Source of the DNA: CAMPKL01 sp963817465
GTDB taxonomy: Bacteria > Acidobacteriota > Terriglobia > Bryobacterales > UBA6623
DNA: 64,000 nt
NCBI GenBank assembly: GCA_963817465.1
Contig: CAWFOP010000009.1
Span: 310,001 to 374,000 of the forward strand
Direction of reading: 5' to 3'
The notes below the pieces were generated by a model. The model made no database searches, was not told the origin of the DNA, and worked only from the letters and a program-made list of their open reading frames with translations. A program made the position numbers and the translations under genes. Shown one piece after another: positions 1 through 8,631 of this stretch (position 1 is its first letter; each line of letters opens with the position of its first letter).

Positions 1-2
1 TC

Positions 3-1403
3 GTCGTGGCGGACGTCAGCGGCGCGCGGGCCGAGTTCATCGGCGCCATCCCCACGGGCTGGTATCCCACGGCGGTCGCCGAAACCGCCGACGGCGGCGT
101 CGCCTACTTGAGCGGCAAGGGGAGCGGCTCGCGGCCTACTCCAAACGGTCCGGACCCGACCGACCGCGGAAAGTTCGGCGACTATGTGGCGGCGCAGCAG
201 ACCGGCAGCATCGGCGTCACGCCCAAGCTCAGCGAGCAAGCCTTCGCGGCCGTGACCGAGCGCGTGCTCGAAAACACGCTCTACTCCGACGAGGCGCGCG
301 ACAACCCGGGCGTCCCGGCTGGGAATCCCATATCGCCGGGGGCGGGCGCAACGTCGCCTATCGAGCACGTGATTCTGGTCGTCGCGGAAAACCGCACTTA
401 CGACCAGCTCTTCGGGGACGTCAAAGGGGGCGCCGGCGATCCCAAGTTGACGGTGTTCGGCGAGGGCGTCGCGCCGAACCAGCGGCGGCTGGCGAAGCAG
501 TTCGCGCTGCTCGACAACTTCTACGCCGCGGGCGACGCCAGCGCCGACGGCCAGAACTGGACAGTCGCCGGAGTCGCCAACGCCTTCGTCGAAAAGCTCT
601 GGCCCGCTTACGTCGCGCGGCGGCTCGACCGCTATCCCTTCGAAGGCGGCGAGCCGGCGTCGTTTCCGCCGGCGGGCTATCTTTGGTCGAACGCGTTGAG
701 CGCGCGCATCTCCGTTCGCAATTACGGGCTGTTTTTGGGGACGGCCGATCCCGGTTTGGCGCGGATCACCGATGCCGACTTCCCGGGTTTCGATCTGTCG
801 ATCCCCGACCGACGCCGCGTCGACCTGTTTCTCGAGGATTTCGCGCGGCTCGAAGAAGCAGGGAAGCTACCGCGCCTCATGCTCGTGCGCCTGCCGAACG
901 ACCACACGTCCGGCCGCTCGCCGGGCTATCCGACGGCGCGCGCCATGGAAGCCGAGCACGATCTGGCGCTGGGCAAGCTCGTCGAGGGCGTCTCGAAAAG
1001 CAAAAGCTGGGCCAAGACGGCGATCTTCATCGTGGAAGACGACGCTCAGGACGGCGCCGATCACATCGACTCGCACCGCACCGTCGCGCTCGTCGCCGGC
1101 CCTTACGTCAAGCGCGGCCTGGTCGACTCGACCTTCTACTCGAGCCTGTCGATGTTGCGGACGATCGAGCTGATTCTGGGCCTGCGGCCGATGACGCAGT
1201 TCGACGCGACGGCGACTCCGATGTGGCGCAGCTTCACGGCCGAGCCGGATGCGACCGCGTATGAAGCGGTCGAGCCGGAACAGAGCCTCGACGAGCAAAA
1301 CCCGCCGGCTCAGGGCGGCGCCCCGCGCCGCGTCGAAGCCGCTCCGGAGCCGTCGAAGTCCCCTGCTGACAAGCTCTTAGCCGCTGCGAACGGTTCGCTA
1401 TGA
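3..1403 (+). CDS. YncE-propeller / alkaline-phosphatase-superfamily phosphoesterase, 5'-truncated
   Basis: The gene runs in from the left edge; the frame is open from base 3, and a GTG at base 6 is internal. The first ~80 residues end a YVTN/YncE-type beta-propeller (signature IPTGWYPTAVA). A phosphoesterase domain follows, from PIEHVILVVAENRTYDQLFG to the typical HIDSHRT and GPYVKRG segments near the end. Fusions of a YncE propeller to an alkaline-phosphatase/phospholipase-C-like domain are common in soil bacteria and are usually exported, but the substrate is unknown. The signal peptide would lie outside the window. The ~65-residue tail is rich in Pro, Ala and Glu. The gene ends 9 bp before hom. 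Family assignment is firm; function is not. Confidence 0.85.
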   Translation, partial: VVADVSGARAEFIGAIPTGWYPTAVAETADGGVAYLSGKGSGSRPTPNGPDPTDRGKFGDYVAAQQTGSIGVTPKLSEQAFAAVTERVLENTLYSDEARDNPGVPAGNPISPGAGATSPIEHVILVVAENRTYDQLFGDVKGGAGDPKLTVFGEGVAPNQRRLAKQFALLDNFYAAGDASADGQNWTVAGVANAFVEKLWPAYVARRLDRYPFEGGEPASFPPAGYLWSNALSARISVRNYGLFLGTADPGLARITDADFPGFDLSIPDRRRVDLFLEDFARLEEAGKLPRLMLVRLPNDHTSGRSPGYPTARAMEAEHDLALGKLVEGVSKSKSWAKTAIFIVEDDAQDGADHIDSHRTVALVAGPYVKRGLVDSTFYSSLSMLRTIELILGLRPMTQFDATATPMWRSFTAEPDATAYEAVEPEQSLDEQNPPAQGGAPRRVEAAPEPSKSPADKLLAAANGSL

Positions 1404-1404
1404 T
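1399..1404 (+). promoter_or_regulatory. Candidate -10 hexamer of hom (TATGAT)
   Basis: TATGAT ends 8 nt before the hom ATG, so transcription would begin at or next to the start codon. This is one of about 15 such placements in the window. The role is inferred. Confidence 0.4.
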
Positions 1405-1412
1405 GGGCTCTT

Positions 1413-2732
1413 ATGTCCCCTATCCATGTGGGAATTATCGGGCTCGGCAATGTCGGCGGCGGCACGCTTCAGATTCTCGCGGACAACGCTGAACTGATCG
1501 AACGCAAGCTCGGCCGGCCGCTGGTCGTCCGGGCCATCTGCTCTCGCTCGATCGCCGACAAAACCCCGCCTGAAGCGGAGCGTTTCCCCGACGCGATCCG
1601 CACCGCCGATTGGCGCCAAGTGGTTCAAAATCCGGAGATCCAAATCATCGCCGAGCTGGTCGGCGGCACGGGCGCGGCCGGAGAGCTGATCGAAGCGGCG
1701 ATCGCCGCGGGAAAATCCGTTGTCACCGCCAACAAAGAGCTGATGGCGTTGCGCGGCGCGGCGATTTGGGAGCAAGCGGAAAGAGCGGGCGTCGGCTTGG
1801 CGATGGAGGCGAGCGTCGCCGGCGGCATTCCGATTTTGGCAGTCTTGCGGGAGGGCATTTCGGGCGACCGCATGCGCGCCTTGCTCGCCATCCTCAACGG
1901 GACGTGCAACTACATCCTGACGGAGATGGAGCGGCGCGGCGATTCGCTCGAAACGGTGTTAGCCGAGGCTCAAAAGCTGGGCTACGCCGAAGCCGACCCG
2001 ACCGCCGACGTCGACGGCTACGACGCGCGTTCGAAGCTGGCGCTGCTGACCGCGCTGGCCTTCGGGGTTCAAGTCGAGCCGGAGCAGATCTTCACCGAAG
2101 GGATTCGACGGATTCGAGATATCGACTTTCAATACGCGGCGCGACTGAACCACACGATCCGATTGCTCGCTTCGGCGACCGCGGCGCCCGACGGGCTCTT
2201 TCTTGCGGTGCGTCCGGCGCTGCTGCCCAAGAGCACGATCCTGGCCGGGGTCTCCGGATCCTACAACGCCATTTGGGCGCTTGGGGCGCACGGGGCCGAC
2301 ACGTTTTACTATGGCCGCGGCGCCGGTCCGACGCCGACCGGAGTGGCAGTGGTCAGCGACTTGATCGCGATGGCGCGCGAGCTGTCGAACGGCGGGCCGC
2401 AGCGAGTGTCGCCGTTTGCGCATTCTCAACTCGACAAGCTCCCGCCGGCGCCGATCGCAAACGAAGTGCGGCCCTACTACTTGCGCTTCCGGGTCGAAGA
2501 CCGACCCGGCATCATCGCCGAGCTCGCTCGCATTCTTGCCGCGGCGGAAGTCAGCATCGACGCGGTTTTGCAAGAGCCGAGCGGGAATCGCGCCGACCTG
2601 CCCTTCGTCATCACGACCGAACCGACCCGCCGCAGCGCGTTGACGCAAGCGCTGAACGGCATGGCCGGGCTCGACTTTCTCGTCGACAAGCCTTTGGCGT
2701 TACCGCTGGAGCCGGGCCTCGCGAGCGCTTAG
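1413..2732 (+). CDS. hom: Homoserine dehydrogenase
   Basis: NADP-dependent reduction of aspartate semialdehyde to homoserine, the branch to threonine, methionine and isoleucine, in the cytoplasm. The 439 residues match the usual monofunctional length. An N-terminal Rossmann motif (GIIGLGNVGGG, residues 7-17), the VTANKEL segment carrying the conserved lysine, and the catalytic-domain signature LNGTCNYILT are all visible. A C-terminal ACT domain (about 350-430; YYLRFRVEDRPGIIAELARIL) predicts feedback control by an end product, typically threonine. The ATG at 1413 has no Shine-Dalgarno but a TATGAT hexamer 8 nt upstream. No other threonine genes adjoin it. Confidence 0.97.
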   Translation: MSPIHVGIIGLGNVGGGTLQILADNAELIERKLGRPLVVRAICSRSIADKTPPEAERFPDAIRTADWRQVVQNPEIQIIAELVGGTGAAGELIEAAIAAGKSVVTANKELMALRGAAIWEQAERAGVGLAMEASVAGGIPILAVLREGISGDRMRALLAILNGTCNYILTEMERRGDSLETVLAEAQKLGYAEADPTADVDGYDARSKLALLTALAFGVQVEPEQIFTEGIRRIRDIDFQYAARLNHTIRLLASATAAPDGLFLAVRPALLPKSTILAGVSGSYNAIWALGAHGADTFYYGRGAGPTPTGVAVVSDLIAMARELSNGGPQRVSPFAHSQLDKLPPAPIANEVRPYYLRFRVEDRPGIIAELARILAAAEVSIDAVLQEPSGNRADLPFVITTEPTRRSALTQALNGMAGLDFLVDKPLALPLEPGLASA

Positions 2733-2805
2733 AGCGGGGAATTCAAGCGCGCGATTTTTGTTTCGTGACAGCCGAAAACCGGATAGCGCCCGCGAACAGT
2801 GGCCC

Positions 2806-2811
2806 TATAAT
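2806..2811 (+). promoter_or_regulatory. Candidate -10 hexamer of the aldolase gene (TATAAT)
   Basis: A consensus TATAAT ends 9 nt before the GTG at 2821. No good -35 is seen 16-18 bp further upstream. It supports a leaderless message and the GTG start. Confidence 0.5.
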
Positions 2812-2820
2812 ACTCGCAAC

Positions 2821-3648
2821 GTGTCAGTCGGAAAGTCACTTCGCTTACGCCGTTGCTGCCGAAAAGGCCGCATGGTTTTTGTCGCGATCGACCACGGCAA
2901 CGCAGCGGGCGTGGTGCGCGGACTCGAAAACCCAATCGACGTGGTCAAGACCGCGGCCCGCGGGGGCGCTGACGGCATCCTCGTCACGCCCGGGATTCTC
3001 GAACAGGTTTATGACGAGCTCGGCGATCTGGCGGTGATCCTGCGCATCGACGGCGCTGTGACGACAGCCGGCCCAGGCGGGCCGATGCGGCTCTATTGCG
3101 ATGTGGAGCAAGCCGTGCGTCTCGGCGTGGACGCTGTGGTGGTCAACGCGACGATCGGCGCGATGTACGAGGCGGATGAGTTGCAGAAGCTCGGCCGCGT
3201 CGCCTCCGACAGCCGGGCGTGGGGCATGCCCGTCGTAGCCGAGGTGCTCAGCGAGCGAATGCTGGCGAACCACCTCGATTTCTCGGGCGACGGAGAAGCC
3301 TTACTGCCGCAGGATATCGCTCGAGACGTCGCCATGGCCGCGCGCGTCGGCGTCGAGCTGGGCGCTGACTTCATCAAGACACGCTACTGCGGTGAAGAAG
3401 AAGCGTTTCGTCGCGTCGTCGCGGCAAGCAACAAGCCCATCTTGGTCGCGGGGGGCCCGTTGCGATCCAGCGATTTGCTCGACAGCTTAAAGCTTGTCGA
3501 TGAGGTGATGCGAGCCGGCGCCGGGGGAGTCGTCTTCGGCAGACAGATCTGGCAGCACGCCGATCCTGACGAGGCGTTGCGCGCGGTCTGCGCCATCGTC
3601 CACGAAGACGCCTCGATCGAAGAAGCCCTGGAAATCTCTCCTTCCTGA
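2821..3648 (+). CDS. Class I aldolase of the DeoC/LacD/FbaB (DhnA) family
   Basis: TIM-barrel class I aldolase related to archaeal-type fructose-bisphosphate aldolase, LsrF and 2-amino-3,7-dideoxy-hept-6-ulosonate synthase. The FVAIDHG start of the barrel, the ILRIDG strand, the Schiff-base lysine strand GADFIKTRY and the phosphate-binding GGP plus AGAGGVVFGRQIWQ segments are visible. I place the start at GTG 2821 (275 aa) because a perfect TATAAT lies 9 nt upstream and the longer in-frame reading has no family-like sequence. The reaction cannot be fixed from sequence; fructose-bisphosphate aldolase is the default guess. No pathway partner adjoins it. Confidence 0.8.
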   Translation: MSVGKSLRLRRCCRKGRMVFVAIDHGNAAGVVRGLENPIDVVKTAARGGADGILVTPGILEQVYDELGDLAVILRIDGAVTTAGPGGPMRLYCDVEQAVRLGVDAVVVNATIGAMYEADELQKLGRVASDSRAWGMPVVAEVLSERMLANHLDFSGDGEALLPQDIARDVAMAARVGVELGADFIKTRYCGEEEAFRRVVAASNKPILVAGGPLRSSDLLDSLKLVDEVMRAGAGGVVFGRQIWQHADPDEALRAVCAIVHEDASIEEALEISPS

Positions 3649-3677
3649 GATAAGCCGCCCGGCGCGTTATCGTCGAG

Positions 3678-4529
3678 TCAAGCTGCGCCGTAAAGTTTGC
3701 GGAAATACTCCAGATCGAGGCGCACGTTCTCAAGAGCGTCGCTCTGGTCGCGGTCGACCAGACCCAGCCCATCGGCGCGCTGGATCAGGTAGAAGTCGAG
3801 CCCGCCCACGCCCTCGGCCGCCGCGAAGATCTGTTTCCAGTTCGCTTGGCCCATGTAGTCCTGCGCCAGGATCGTTTGGACCCGCCCCGGGCACTTTTTG
3901 ATGAATGCCGCGGGATCGCCCCCGCCTTGCAGGGCCAGCCCGATGTTCACGTGAAACGATTGAATGGCGCGGTTCGCCGCGACGAGGTCCGCGGGAAACA
4001 CTCCTTCCACGGGCTGAAACTCGATCCCGTGGTTGTGAAAGCCGATCGTCATTTCCGCCGCCCGCACCCGATCGACCGCCTGGCTGAGCTGATCGTTGAA
4101 GCTCTTCCAATCGTCGAGCGACGGCCCGCCCGCCTCTTTACTGCCGGCGGGGCCGCGTACGGCGACCAAGGTGGTCGAGCCGATGATCCGGTTCAGCTCG
4201 ATAGCTTTCGACAAGCCGTCGCCCGAGAACGAAACGATCTCGTTGTGCGTGGAGCGGCAAGTCAAGTTCAGCCCGTCGAGCAGCGAGCGGACTTGCTTCG
4301 CCTCGGCCGGGCTCCACGACAGGTAGGGGTTGGCCGAAAACTCGACCTGCTGGTAGCCCATCGCCGCCAGCGCGCGAAGCGTTCCTGGAAGGTCGGCGCG
4401 CAGTTGTCGAGCGACCGCGAACAGTTGCAGCCCGATCGGCGGAGTCGGCGTCTTTGCGCGGAGCAGCGCGAGCGAAGAAGCGGCCGCGGCGAGAAAACCG
4501 CGTCTGGTGGGCCTGGCGAATGAAGACAT
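3678..4529 (-). CDS. Tat-exported sugar phosphate isomerase/epimerase-like TIM barrel protein
   Basis: 283 residues from the ATG at 4529. The N-terminus (RPTRRGFLAAAASSLALL) is a twin-arginine signal, so the protein is probably exported folded. The remainder is an AP-endonuclease-2/xylose-isomerase-like barrel: a GLQLFAVARQLRADLPGTL start, VEFSANPY, a FHNHGIEF strand typical of sugar-phosphate isomerase/epimerases, and a metal-site region around HVNIGLALQGG. Such exported barrels are frequent in Acidobacteria and Planctomycetes and usually act on unknown carbohydrates. The D-x-x-H pair of active homologues looks altered at HVNIGLAL, so activity is uncertain. It is convergent with the aldolase gene, 29 bp away. 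Confidence 0.8.
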   Translation of the reverse strand: MSSFARPTRRGFLAAAASSLALLRAKTPTPPIGLQLFAVARQLRADLPGTLRALAAMGYQQVEFSANPYLSWSPAEAKQVRSLLDGLNLTCRSTHNEIVSFSGDGLSKAIELNRIIGSTTLVAVRGPAGSKEAGGPSLDDWKSFNDQLSQAVDRVRAAEMTIGFHNHGIEFQPVEGVFPADLVAANRAIQSFHVNIGLALQGGGDPAAFIKKCPGRVQTILAQDYMGQANWKQIFAAAEGVGGLDFYLIQRADGLGLVDRDQSDALENVRLDLEYFRKLYGAA

Positions 4530-4606
4530 CGGCAGCATCTTGGCAGCGGCGGCTGCGGCTGTCAACCGCGGCGGGCAACCTAGCGGCGGGGAAGACTCTC
4601 GAGCGA

Positions 4607-4873
4607 TCAGCGGGGTTCCATGGTGATTTGGTCCACGTAGCACCACAGCCAATCTTCGCCCGGCTCGGCCGAGCGGATCAGCGGATGGCCGCTCTGATGG
4701 AAATGCTTGGTGGCGTGGCGGTTGGGCGAGGAGTCGCAGCAGCCGACGTGCCCGCAGATCAAACACATGCGCAGGTGCACCCACGATCCGCCGATCTTGA
4801 GACAGTCCTCGCAGCCGTCCGCCGAGGGTTCCACGTCAGGATTAATCTGGTCCAAATGGGAACAGGAGGGCAT
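4607..4873 (-). CDS. UBP-type zinc finger protein
   Basis: An 88-residue protein that is almost entirely a ZnF-UBP domain: Cys/His ligands in CSHLDQI, DGCEDCLKIG, LRMCLICGHVGCCD and NRHATKHFHQSGHPLI, then DWLWCYVD. In eukaryotes this fold binds the ubiquitin C-terminus; stand-alone bacterial versions are widespread but have no settled role. The start is the ATG at 4873, preceded at 7 nt by TAGACT and without a Shine-Dalgarno; the longer upstream reading has no family similarity. It is divergent from transketolase. Confidence 0.85.
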   Translation of the reverse strand: MPSCSHLDQINPDVEPSADGCEDCLKIGGSWVHLRMCLICGHVGCCDSSPNRHATKHFHQSGHPLIRSAEPGEDWLWCYVDQITMEPR

Positions 4874-4880
4874 CGCCGTC

Positions 4881-4886
4881 AGTCTA
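4881..4886 (-). promoter_or_regulatory. Candidate -10 hexamer of the UBP zinc-finger gene (TAGACT)
   Basis: TAGACT on the minus strand ends 7 nt before the ATG at 4873. Inferred from the recurrent spacing seen across the window. Confidence 0.35.
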
Positions 4887-5021
4887 TCGAGAGCAAGCGC
4901 GCAGCGCGTGAAATCGCTTTGTAGCCCGGACGGGATAAGATAGTGGACTTGGCGCTTTTCGCGCCGGGCGGGTCGCGTTTTCACGCCTGCTCAGAACCCC
5001 TTGGATTCGGAGATCCCTCAG

Positions 5022-6884
5022 ATGACAGTCGCACTCAGCAGCGAAACCCTGGTTGGCCTCAAGGACAAGGCCACGAAATTGCGCATCCACTCGGTGCGCT
5101 CGACCTCGGCGGCCGGCAGCGGACATCCGACCTCTTGCGCTTCGGCGGCGGAGATCATGTCGACGCTGTTCTTCTCGGTCATGCGCTATGACCCGAAAGA
5201 TCCGGCCAATCACGCGAACGACAATTTCATCCTGTCGAAGGGACACGCCGCGCCGATCCTTTACGCCGCCTGGTGCGAAGCCGGCTACATCCCGGAAAAA
5301 GAACTGCTGACGCTCCGCCAGATCGACTCCGACCTCGAAGGCCACCCGCCGACGACGCTGGCGTTCGTCGACGTCGCGACCGGCTCGCTCGGCCAAGGGC
5401 TTTCGGTGGGGGTCGGCATGGCGCTCGCGGCGCGCCTGAACGGCGGTCCCCAACGGACATACGTACTGATGGGCGACGGCGAATCGGCGGAAGGCTCGGT
5501 TTGGGAGGCCGCCGAGGTCGCCTCCCACGACAAGCTCGACAACCTTTGCGCCATCATCGACGTCAACCGCCTGGGCCAGAGCGAGCCGACGATGCTGCAG
5601 CACGACATGCACGCCCACAAGGCCCGCTGGTCGGCCTTCGGCTGGCATGCCATCGTGGTCGACGGGCACAATGTCGCGGCCCTGCTCGACGCCTTCAAGG
5701 AGGCGGCTTCGACCCAGGGCCAACCCTCGATCATCCTCGCGGAAACCTACAAGGGCCACGAGCTCCCCGGCGAGGACGAGAACGGCTACCACGGCAAGCC
5801 GGTCGCCAAAGACAAAGTCGAAGCGACGATCGAGTCGCTCGAGTCGAGGCTCAGCGGCACGCAGTTCGACTGGCAGCCGAACCTGCCCGAGAAGAACGGT
5901 CAGCCCTCTTACGGCGGCCCGGCTCCGAAGCTCGAAGGCGGCGCGCCGTTCCCGCTGGGCTCGAAGGTCGCCACGCGGAAAGCCTTCGCCGATGCCCTGG
6001 CCGCGCTGGCCAAGGTCGACAAGCGCGTCGTCGCGCTCGACGGCGACGTCAAGAACTCGACCTACACCGAAGAGCTCGAGGAGGTCGACAAGGCGCGCTT
6101 CTTCCAGGGCTATATCGCCGAGCAAAACATGGTCGGGGCCGCGATGGGCCTGGCCTGCCGCGGCAAGATTCCATTCGCCGCCAGTTTCGCCTGCTTCCTG
6201 ACACGCGCCTACGACTTCATTCGCATGGCGGCGATCAGCAATACGAGCATCAACATCGTCGGTACGCACGCGGGCATTTCGATCGGCGAAGACGGCCCTT
6301 CGCAGATGGGCCTGGAAGACTTGGCGATGACCTCGGCCGAGCCGAATTACACGGTGCTCTACCCCAGCGACGCCGTCAGCGCCTGGCGCGCGATCGAGCT
6401 GGCCGCCGGCGTCGAGGGCCCCTGCTACATCCGCACGAGCCGGCCCGCGACGCCCACCATCTACAAAGCCGACGAGCCGTTCGCGGTGGGCAAGGCCAAG
6501 GTGGTCAAGCAGTCCGACTCCGACAAAGTGACCGTCGTCGGCGCCGGCGTGACGCTTTACGAGGCGCTCGACGCCTACGAGAAACTGGCGGAGGAGGGCG
6601 TCGCCATCCGCGTGATCGACTTGTTCAGCGTGCAGCCCGCCGACAAGGAGACGCTGCTCGCGGCGGCGAAAGCGACCGGCGGCAAGTTCGTCACCGTGGA
6701 AGACCACTACGCCCACGGCGGCATCGGCGACGCCGTGCTGTCAGCCTTGGCGGAAGAACCCGGCGTAACGGTGAAAAAGCTCGCGGTGCGCGCGATCGCC
6801 CACAGCGGCAAGCCCGACGAGTTGATCGAGAAGTACGGCATCTCGTCGAGCCACGTTGTCGCAGCCGTCAAGTCGCTGCTGTAG
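5022..6884 (+). CDS. tkt: Transketolase, short animal-type
   Basis: Thiamine-diphosphate transketolase of the non-oxidative pentose phosphate pathway, 620 residues from the ATG at 5022, which has GGAG 8 nt upstream. The TPP motif GDGESAEGSVWEAA, the substrate-contact segments AGSGHPTS and SKGHAAPILYA, and the pyrimidine-domain EQNMVGAAMGLA are intact. The protein is about 40 residues shorter than E. coli TktA and reads closely like vertebrate TKT (AAEIM, GHAAPILYA, VATGSLGQGL, DINRLGQS, FGWHAIVVDGH). That short form also exists in several bacterial phyla. It stands alone and is divergent from the zinc-finger gene. Confidence 0.95.
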   Translation: MTVALSSETLVGLKDKATKLRIHSVRSTSAAGSGHPTSCASAAEIMSTLFFSVMRYDPKDPANHANDNFILSKGHAAPILYAAWCEAGYIPEKELLTLRQIDSDLEGHPPTTLAFVDVATGSLGQGLSVGVGMALAARLNGGPQRTYVLMGDGESAEGSVWEAAEVASHDKLDNLCAIIDVNRLGQSEPTMLQHDMHAHKARWSAFGWHAIVVDGHNVAALLDAFKEAASTQGQPSIILAETYKGHELPGEDENGYHGKPVAKDKVEATIESLESRLSGTQFDWQPNLPEKNGQPSYGGPAPKLEGGAPFPLGSKVATRKAFADALAALAKVDKRVVALDGDVKNSTYTEELEEVDKARFFQGYIAEQNMVGAAMGLACRGKIPFAASFACFLTRAYDFIRMAAISNTSINIVGTHAGISIGEDGPSQMGLEDLAMTSAEPNYTVLYPSDAVSAWRAIELAAGVEGPCYIRTSRPATPTIYKADEPFAVGKAKVVKQSDSDKVTVVGAGVTLYEALDAYEKLAEEGVAIRVIDLFSVQPADKETLLAAAKATGGKFVTVEDHYAHGGIGDAVLSALAEEPGVTVKKLAVRAIAHSGKPDELIEKYGISSSHVVAAVKSLL

Positions 6885-6907
6885 GGATTTCAGCCTGGCC
6901 CGGTCTT

Positions 6908-8026
6908 TTAGACGACGCTGGGCTGGTGACTCATTTCTTCGATTTCTTCGATCTCGCTCTGGCGGTGCAGCGAGAAATAGACGGCAATAAAGACGACGCT
7001 GGCGAGCGTCAGCAGCGCAATCGTCATGATCAGGGCCTGCGTCACCGACGAGGGCCCCAGCACGTCGGTGGCGTTCTGCGACGCTACGACGTGCCATTCG
7101 AGATTGCGGAATTCGCGGCCCAAGCCGGTGTCCGCGAAGGCGACCAAGCGATCTTCATTGCCGCTGAACTTCGCTTTCATATACCCGGTCGAGAGCCCTT
7201 CAAAGCGCTTCCCGGCGTCGCGAATTGCTTCGTAGTCCACGGACTGGGCGCGGTCGGAAAGCGAAACTCCTCCGGACCCGGCGATGATCGAGCTGTCTGA
7301 TTTGACGAGCGCCATCCTGCCCTCGGCCCCCAAATCCGTCGTGTTCACGATCGGGAACAGCGAAGCGATGTCGACCAGGGCGTCGAGCGTGCCGATGAGA
7401 ATATTGTTGCCATCGACGACCGGAACGCCGACGCCGATGTACTGGTGTTTAGTGGCCTCGTCATAGAGCACGTCGGTCAAGCTGACGGCCCCGCGTCCGG
7501 TCACGAAAATGTCCTGCCAATACTGCTCGTCGGCTTGGTAATAGTCGAGGGTCTTGTGTGTGGCGGCGACGGTGGCGCCGTGGCGGTCGGTCACGGTGAT
7601 GCGCAAGAAATCGGGATCCAGAGTGAGAATGCGGCGCAACGCCTGGGACGCCGGGTTGGCCAGCATGCTCTCGGCGATTTGCTGGCCCTTGGGCGTATTC
7701 CAATCCTTGTCGCGGGCTACGAGCCGCGCCTGGATTTCATCGTCGGAAACTCGGCCGTACTGGCCGTTGGACTCGCGCACGATGCGCAGCACGGCTGTGT
7801 CGGAAGCGGTCAACGCCGCCTCGACGACCTTGGAGCGCACCCGATCGCGGATGCGGTATGCCGCCGCCTCGGCGCTGTCGCGGAGTTTCTCGCCGTGGAC
7901 CTGCTGGGATTGCCGCCCGAGATTGCTGGAGGCGTAGAGGGCGAGGATGCTGATCGGCCCAAACGTCAGAAGGAGGCCCAAGAGCAGTCGCTTCACCGAG
8001 ATCTGAAACTGGAACGCTTGCGCCAT
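6908..8026 (-). CDS. Cache-domain membrane sensor without an output domain
   Basis: 372 residues. One N-terminal membrane segment (about 13-32), a large periplasmic region (35-330) with double-Cache features (FLRITVTDRHGATVAATHKTLDYYQADEQYW, then VGVPVVDGNNILIGTL), a second membrane segment (about 333-354) and only ~18 cytoplasmic residues. Cache proteins normally continue into HAMP, kinase, cyclase or chemoreceptor modules; none is present and the next gene is convergent, so nothing has been split off downstream. The start has a clear GGAGG 8 nt upstream. It is the last gene of a minus-strand run that includes a caspase and a CsgG-like protein. It may signal through a partner protein; this is inference. 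Confidence 0.8.
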   Translation of the reverse strand: MAQAFQFQISVKRLLLGLLLTFGPISILALYASSNLGRQSQQVHGEKLRDSAEAAAYRIRDRVRSKVVEAALTASDTAVLRIVRESNGQYGRVSDDEIQARLVARDKDWNTPKGQQIAESMLANPASQALRRILTLDPDFLRITVTDRHGATVAATHKTLDYYQADEQYWQDIFVTGRGAVSLTDVLYDEATKHQYIGVGVPVVDGNNILIGTLDALVDIASLFPIVNTTDLGAEGRMALVKSDSSIIAGSGGVSLSDRAQSVDYEAIRDAGKRFEGLSTGYMKAKFSGNEDRLVAFADTGLGREFRNLEWHVVASQNATDVLGPSSVTQALIMTIALLTLASVVFIAVYFSLHRQSEIEEIEEMSHQPSVV

Positions 8027-8586
8027 CGGTATTTCCTCCGGGACGTTTCGGCGTCCCGCGTGTATGGTACCCGTTTTGAATCGGATTTCAAGATTGAGTC
8101 CGGCGCCGTCTTTGCAAGACGGCTGCCATGGCGCGGGCGGGCGTGGTCGCCTGGGGCGAAGCGGGCGAGAGGGATTTCGGGATGATGTGGACGCGGGCCG
8201 GCCGGAATCGGGCGACCGGAAATTTGCGTCCGGGCCGCCGCCTGCGCGGACGCGGCGGAGGTCGGACGGGTCGCTGGTCTAGCGCTCTCGCTTGGCAGCG
8301 TTTCTGCACTTCCGGGCTCATCCCGGGATGGTCGACCAAGGCGTGGCGAATCTTGCTGTTCGGGGCCCAAGCGGATGCCGGAGACGGCATAGACGAGAAA
8401 AGGCGCGCCGACGAACAAGCACACTCCCGCCGCGAGCAGGTAAGATTCCTCGCCGAAGAATAAAAAGTAGACAGCCGCAGCGAAAAACGCCAACGAGATG
8501 ATCGCGCTAACGGACTTGAGAGTCAATGACTTACGCTCAAGCAGCGTGTGATCGACGTCCGCGATCGGATGCGCATGGTGTGTCAT
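7993..8586 (-). CDS. Small two-helix membrane protein with low-complexity tail
   Basis: Not recognised. From the ATG at 8586 the first ~80 residues look real: a short His-rich N-terminus (MTHHAHPIADVDHTLLERK) and two adjacent membrane helices (about 26-43 and 46-68). The following ~115 residues are rich in Pro, Ala, Arg and Ser with poor coding character and run 34 nt into the Cache gene, so the true C-terminus may be earlier, with an undetected indel, or simply disordered. It lies 45 bp downstream of the caspase gene and upstream of the Cache sensor on the same strand, so co-expression is likely. Confidence 0.5.
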   Translation of the reverse strand: MTHHAHPIADVDHTLLERKSLTLKSVSAIISLAFFAAAVYFLFFGEESYLLAAGVCLFVGAPFLVYAVSGIRLGPEQQDSPRLGRPSRDEPGSAETLPSESARPATRPTSAASAQAAARTQISGRPIPAGPRPHHPEIPLARFAPGDHARPRHGSRLAKTAPDSILKSDSKRVPYTRDAETSRRKYRWRKRSSFRSR

Positions 8587-8631
8587 CACGCGGTAGACAC
8601 CCCCGACGCGGCATTCGTTTCGCTTCAAGCG

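Noticed and set aside
3649..3677. Weak hairpin GATAA...TTATC between convergent genes
   Set aside because: A stem of only 5 bp with no U tract; not enough to call a terminator.
4884..6716. A 610-codon minus-strand open frame over the transketolase gene
   Set aside because: Transketolase is unambiguous on the plus strand. The antisense product is low-complexity and has no family features.
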